From: Autumnicola musiva
Lineage (GTDB): Bacteria; Bacteroidota; Bacteroidia; Flavobacteriales; Flavobacteriaceae
Assembly (NCBI RefSeq): GCF_031846585.1
Contig: NZ_JAVRHK010000010.1
Coordinates: 116,707-180,706 of the forward strand
DNA: 64,000 nt
Reading direction: 5' to 3'
Part shown: one piece after another, positions 61,226 to 64,000 of the stretch
Numbering within the stretch: position 1 is the first letter of the stretch
Layout: each line of letters starts with the position of its first letter
Made by a program: the position numbers and the translations under genes
Notes under the pieces: generated by a model
Seen by the model: the letters and a program-made list of their open reading frames with translations, nothing else
Told to the model about the DNA's origin: nothing
Databases searched by the model: none

Positions 61226-62809
61226 ATGGCCAATAAAACCCTTGGTATGCAGAAAGTTAGACAAATACTATTATTCCTAAAACGAGATGTATCAGAGCGC
61301 AGTATTGCAGAGCAGACTGGTGTCTCCCGGCCCACTATTCATTCCTACCGGGGCATCTTTGAGACCAGTGGATTTGATTATGATACACTTTTAAAACTTA
61401 AAGATGCGGAACTTTATGAATTGGTAAAAACCAAAAAGAAAGGACCGGATCAGCCCCCGGATGTTCGTAAACTTTATTTTTTGGAGCAATCGGATTATTT
61501 TATCGCCGAATTAAGGCGTGTCGGAGTCACCAGACTACTGCTCTGGCAAGAGTATTTAAAGGAATATCCAGAAGGCTTTAGTTACTCTCGCTTTTGTGAA
61601 TTGTTGGATATCCAGATCAATTTAAAGAGCCCTACAATGCTCTTTAAACATCATCCTGGAGAGCTTCTGGAAATTGATTTTGCAGGTGCTAAATTAAGCT
61701 ATGTGGCCACTTCTACTGGGGAGATTATAGCCTGCCCGGTACTTATAAGGGTCCTTCCTTTTAGTGGTTTTGGTTTTGCAAAAGCATTACCCGATGCTTC
61801 ACTTGCACAGGTAATTCCGGCCCTAAATGACATCTTAAACTATTTTGGCGGGGTGCCACTCAATGCTAAATCCGACAATATGAAACAATGGGTGGTGCGC
61901 AGCTGCAGGTATGAACCTACCTTTCCTCAGGCACTGGAGCAATGGGCCCTGCACAACCATATCGGACTATTAAACACTAGAGTAAAGGCCCCCAAAGATA
62001 AGCCATCTGTAGAGAACCAGGTGAAAATCGTCTACCGCCGGATATATGCTGCAATCCGGAACGAAACCTTCTATAGTATCCGGGAGCTAAATCAAGGAAT
62101 AAGAAAAGCTTTGGAAGTCCATCATGATATGAATTTCCAGAAGAAATCCTTTAGCCGAAGGGAACTCTTCACCAGCCAGGAACTTCCGCTATTGCAAAAC
62201 CTTCCTGAGCATCCTTACCAGTTCAATCATCTCACTAGAGCTAAGGTTCAAAAAAACTATCACGTGGTGATGGGAGAAGACTGGCACTTCTATAGCGTTC
62301 CTTACCACTACGTGGGTAAGGAAGTAAATATTATTTACGATACGGAAGCTGTTGAAATTTATTATCAGCTCGAGCGCATTGCCGTTCATCAGCGGAATTA
62401 TAAAAAACATGGAATAACCACGCTTTTAGAACATATGCCCGAACATCATCGAAGGATGGCTGTACAACGAGGATGGACTCCGGATTATTATTTAAAACAA
62501 GCTGCGGATAATGATCCTCATACCAAAGAATTCTTTGAGAAGCTTATGAAAAGTAAGATCTCCGTACATCAGGCCTATGGCCCCTTCCTTGGGATTATGC
62601 GACTGATCAAAGAGTATGGAGGGCCCCGTGTGGAGACAGCCTGTAAAAGAGCACTTACCGGGAACCGCTATAACTACAAAGTGATAGCCACCATATTAGA
62701 AAACAAGATGGATCAGTTAGAGGAAAGTCCACCAGAGGAATCCCCCATACCCTCCCATCACAACAATCTTCGGGGACCAGAGGCCTTTACAAACAAAATG
62801 GAACATTAA
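61226..62809 (+). CDS. istA: IS21-family transposase IstA
   Basis: A 527-residue transposase starting MANKTLGMQKVRQILLFLKR. The ATG at 61226 is preferred to 61088 because the longer frame covers end-motif repeats. An HTH (SERSIAEQTGVSRPTIHSYR) is followed by a DDE domain: Asp in LEIDFAGAK, Asp in NAKSDNMKQW and Glu in KPSVENQVK. A Mu-transposase-like beta-barrel C-terminal domain (YHVVMGEDWHFYSVPYHYVG) follows. It cuts and joins the element ends. istB follows after 20 bp. Confidence 0.93.
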   Translation: MANKTLGMQKVRQILLFLKRDVSERSIAEQTGVSRPTIHSYRGIFETSGFDYDTLLKLKDAELYELVKTKKKGPDQPPDVRKLYFLEQSDYFIAELRRVGVTRLLLWQEYLKEYPEGFSYSRFCELLDIQINLKSPTMLFKHHPGELLEIDFAGAKLSYVATSTGEIIACPVLIRVLPFSGFGFAKALPDASLAQVIPALNDILNYFGGVPLNAKSDNMKQWVVRSCRYEPTFPQALEQWALHNHIGLLNTRVKAPKDKPSVENQVKIVYRRIYAAIRNETFYSIRELNQGIRKALEVHHDMNFQKKSFSRRELFTSQELPLLQNLPEHPYQFNHLTRAKVQKNYHVVMGEDWHFYSVPYHYVGKEVNIIYDTEAVEIYYQLERIAVHQRNYKKHGITTLLEHMPEHHRRMAVQRGWTPDYYLKQAADNDPHTKEFFEKLMKSKISVHQAYGPFLGIMRLIKEYGGPRVETACKRALTGNRYNYKVIATILENKMDQLEESPPEESPIPSHHNNLRGPEAFTNKMEH

Positions 62810-62829
62810 TAATTAATAAACCTTGAAAA

Positions 62830-63555
62830 ATGAACACTGAAACAACCTTACAACAATTACACGGCCTAAGGCTTACCGGAATGGCCAAGCGGTATGAAAC
62901 CTTGCTAAGCCTGCCTACCCATCAGCAGGAGGATGCTCACACCATTGTGGCCCTGATGTGCCAGGCAGAGCAAGAGTATAGAAGTGACAAGCAGACCCAA
63001 AGATTGCTTAAGGCCGGAAAGCTTCGCTATCGCGCCAACCTGGAAGAGGTTATTTGTAGCCCGGAACGAGGACTTACAAAAGAAACCCTATTACAATTAG
63101 CGGAAGGACACTACCTGGAGAAAGGACAAAATATACTGATTCACGGTCAAACTGGAACCGGTAAATCCTTCCTGGCCTGTGCCCTGGGACGCTCCGCCTG
63201 TCTTATGGGATATAAAACCCTTTACTTATCTATGAATAAATTTTTAGAAACCCTGGCGCAATCCAGAATTGATGGCACCTATTTAAAACTTATCAAGCAG
63301 TTAGCGGCAAAAAAGCTGATCATCCTGGATGATTTTGGTCTCAAACCCTTATCAGGGGATGCAAAATTAACCTTATTAGACCTCTTGGAAGATCGTTATG
63401 GCGATGGCTCGGTGATCATCACCTCTCAATTACCCTTTGAACATTTTTATGCGTTCCTGGATCAACCAACCGTCGCTGAGGCAATACTAGACAGACTGTC
63501 AGCAGCTGCACATAAATTAGAATTGCAAGGACAATCTTTACGTAAAAGAAAATAA
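62830..63555 (+). CDS. istB: IS21-family AAA+ ATPase IstB (transposition helper)
   Basis: A 241-residue DnaC-like ATPase: N-terminal helical domain (LTGMAKRYETLLSLPTHQQ), Walker A GQTGTGKSFL, Walker B KLIILDDFG, sensor TSQLP and the C-terminal DRL segment. IstB assembles on DNA and selects the target for IstA. The coding sequence is intact and ends 129 bp before the element's right end. Confidence 0.94.
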   Translation: MNTETTLQQLHGLRLTGMAKRYETLLSLPTHQQEDAHTIVALMCQAEQEYRSDKQTQRLLKAGKLRYRANLEEVICSPERGLTKETLLQLAEGHYLEKGQNILIHGQTGTGKSFLACALGRSACLMGYKTLYLSMNKFLETLAQSRIDGTYLKLIKQLAAKKLIILDDFGLKPLSGDAKLTLLDLLEDRYGDGSVIITSQLPFEHFYAFLDQPTVAEAILDRLSAAAHKLELQGQSLRKRK

Positions 63556-63684
63556 TGTTGTATAATTGATTTTTATAACCGTTCCCGCGGTGGAAAAAAG
63601 TAAGGTAAAACTGGTAAACTTACGCCAGGAATTTACTGGTAAACTTTAGAGCGGAATGGTGGTAAACTTTCCTCGGAATATCCA

Positions 63685-64000
63685 TTTATGGTTTTAAAGA
63701 AGCTTTCTGCCACGGAATTATCCCAGCAGTTCCCTTTCCTGCTCATACTTTGTTGAACTCCCTCATAACTGTTCAATAGATTTCTAAAGGCATTGCAGGC
63801 ATATTGAATACCTCTGTCCGAGTGAAATATAAGTTTACCCGATAGTGGCCTGTTCTTGATAGCCATCCTCCAGGCGGCTATGCATGTATTTACGGCACTC
63901 AAATCGCTACTGAGGGACTAGCATAAATATCGATGATTACCGTTAAATAAAGCCATCCTCTCTTGGTTCTGATGTAAGTGATATCCGACACCCAAGCCTA
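63685..64000 (-). pseudogene. IS3-family transposase (OrfB), internal part, decayed and interrupted
   Basis: On the minus strand from the window edge: AWVSDITYIRTKRGWLYLTV and IIDIY, then an in-frame stop; the adjacent frame resumes SLSSDLSAVNTCIAAWRMAI, FHSDRGIQYACNAFRNLL and MSRKGNCWDNSVAESFFKTI. These contain the first two D positions and the E of the DDE domain. About seven residues (SRKVVGW in relatives) are missing at about 63917-63924, changing frame. The sequence continues at 60943 beyond the IS21 copy. The N terminus and other IS end are outside the window. Confidence 0.83.

Larger units (their letters stand above)
60944..63684 (+). mobile_element. Complete IS21-family insertion sequence, 2,741 bp
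   Basis: The element starts TGGATATTCCGAG and ends CTCGGAATATCCA, a 13-bp perfect terminal inverted repeat with the TG...CA ends of IS21. It carries istA and istB in the standard order and is flanked by TTTATGG. Both ends contain further internal copies of the terminal motif. Both genes are intact, so the element looks competent to move. Confidence 0.93.

Noticed and set aside
1..64000. CRISPR array, tRNA, rRNA or riboswitch
   Set aside because: I looked for regularly spaced repeats, tRNA-like cloverleaf ends and long conserved leader structures and saw none; a covariance-model search would be decisive.

Overview
The window looks like the genome of a Bacteroidota member, most likely a marine-type Flavobacteriaceae. 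The evidence is a SusC/SusD pair, a C-terminal type IX secretion (T9SS) sorting domain, lipoproteins with an acidic stretch after the cysteine, TAnnTTTG-like -7 promoter elements and AT-rich DNA. From base 1 to about 54,260 every credible gene lies on the minus strand, so transcription runs from high to low coordinates.

Pectin locus (1-54,260). The first-transcribed unit is SusC, SusD and a beta-helix surface lipoprotein (54,260-47,600), closed by a strong terminator. Next come a large T9SS-sorted protein translationally coupled to a PL9-type pectate lyase (47,332-42,633), a DUF6807 protein, an XRE-type membrane regulator, a GH105 unsaturated-uronyl hydrolase, a DUF3826/SDR/FAH-hydrolase unit, and an aldolase/Na+ symporter/L-fucose isomerase/GH28 unit. 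These are followed by a long unit with a fucose-isomerase-like enzyme, split transketolase, ribose-type ABC importer, FGGY kinase and GH2. The last two units are GH141-like/Gfo-Idh/Na+ symporter/enolase-superfamily dehydratase/SDR/GH67N-like, and GH78 rhamnosidase/TIM-barrel isomerase/MaoC/solute-binding-like protein/two class III CoA-transferases/lactonase/RhaT/iron alcohol dehydrogenase. The enzymes suit a branched pectin (rhamnogalacturonan I or II, or apiogalacturonan). Debranching would release rhamnose, fucose, uronic acids and perhaps apiose, which are then catabolised through oxidative (lactonase, dehydratase, SDR, diketo-hydrolase), isomerase/aldolase and transketolase routes.

Regulation and scars. 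A 20-bp element (minus-strand core GTACAGGATA) sits roughly 35-75 bp before the first gene of six separate units. A different CGAAAACGATWTCGA element lies upstream of SusC and of the T9SS protein. A C-terminal SusD remnant between GH2 and GH141 shows that a second SusCD pair has been lost.

Accessory region (54,261-64,000), genes mainly on the plus strand. It holds three paralogous AraC-type regulators, one of them a remnant. One intact copy is next to an SDR and one to an NmrA-like oxidoreductase. An EamA/DMT transporter gene is frameshifted and split by a 2-kb segment carrying the NmrA and AraC genes. Beyond it, a decayed IS3-family transposase gene is interrupted by a complete 2,741-bp IS21-family element (istA, istB) with a TTTATGG target duplication.

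The two parts most likely to hold undescribed biology are the CoA-transferase/MaoC/cytosolic solute-binding-like cassette (2,230-7,061) and the transketolase/ABC/kinase operon (21,908-30,722), a candidate apiose pathway.
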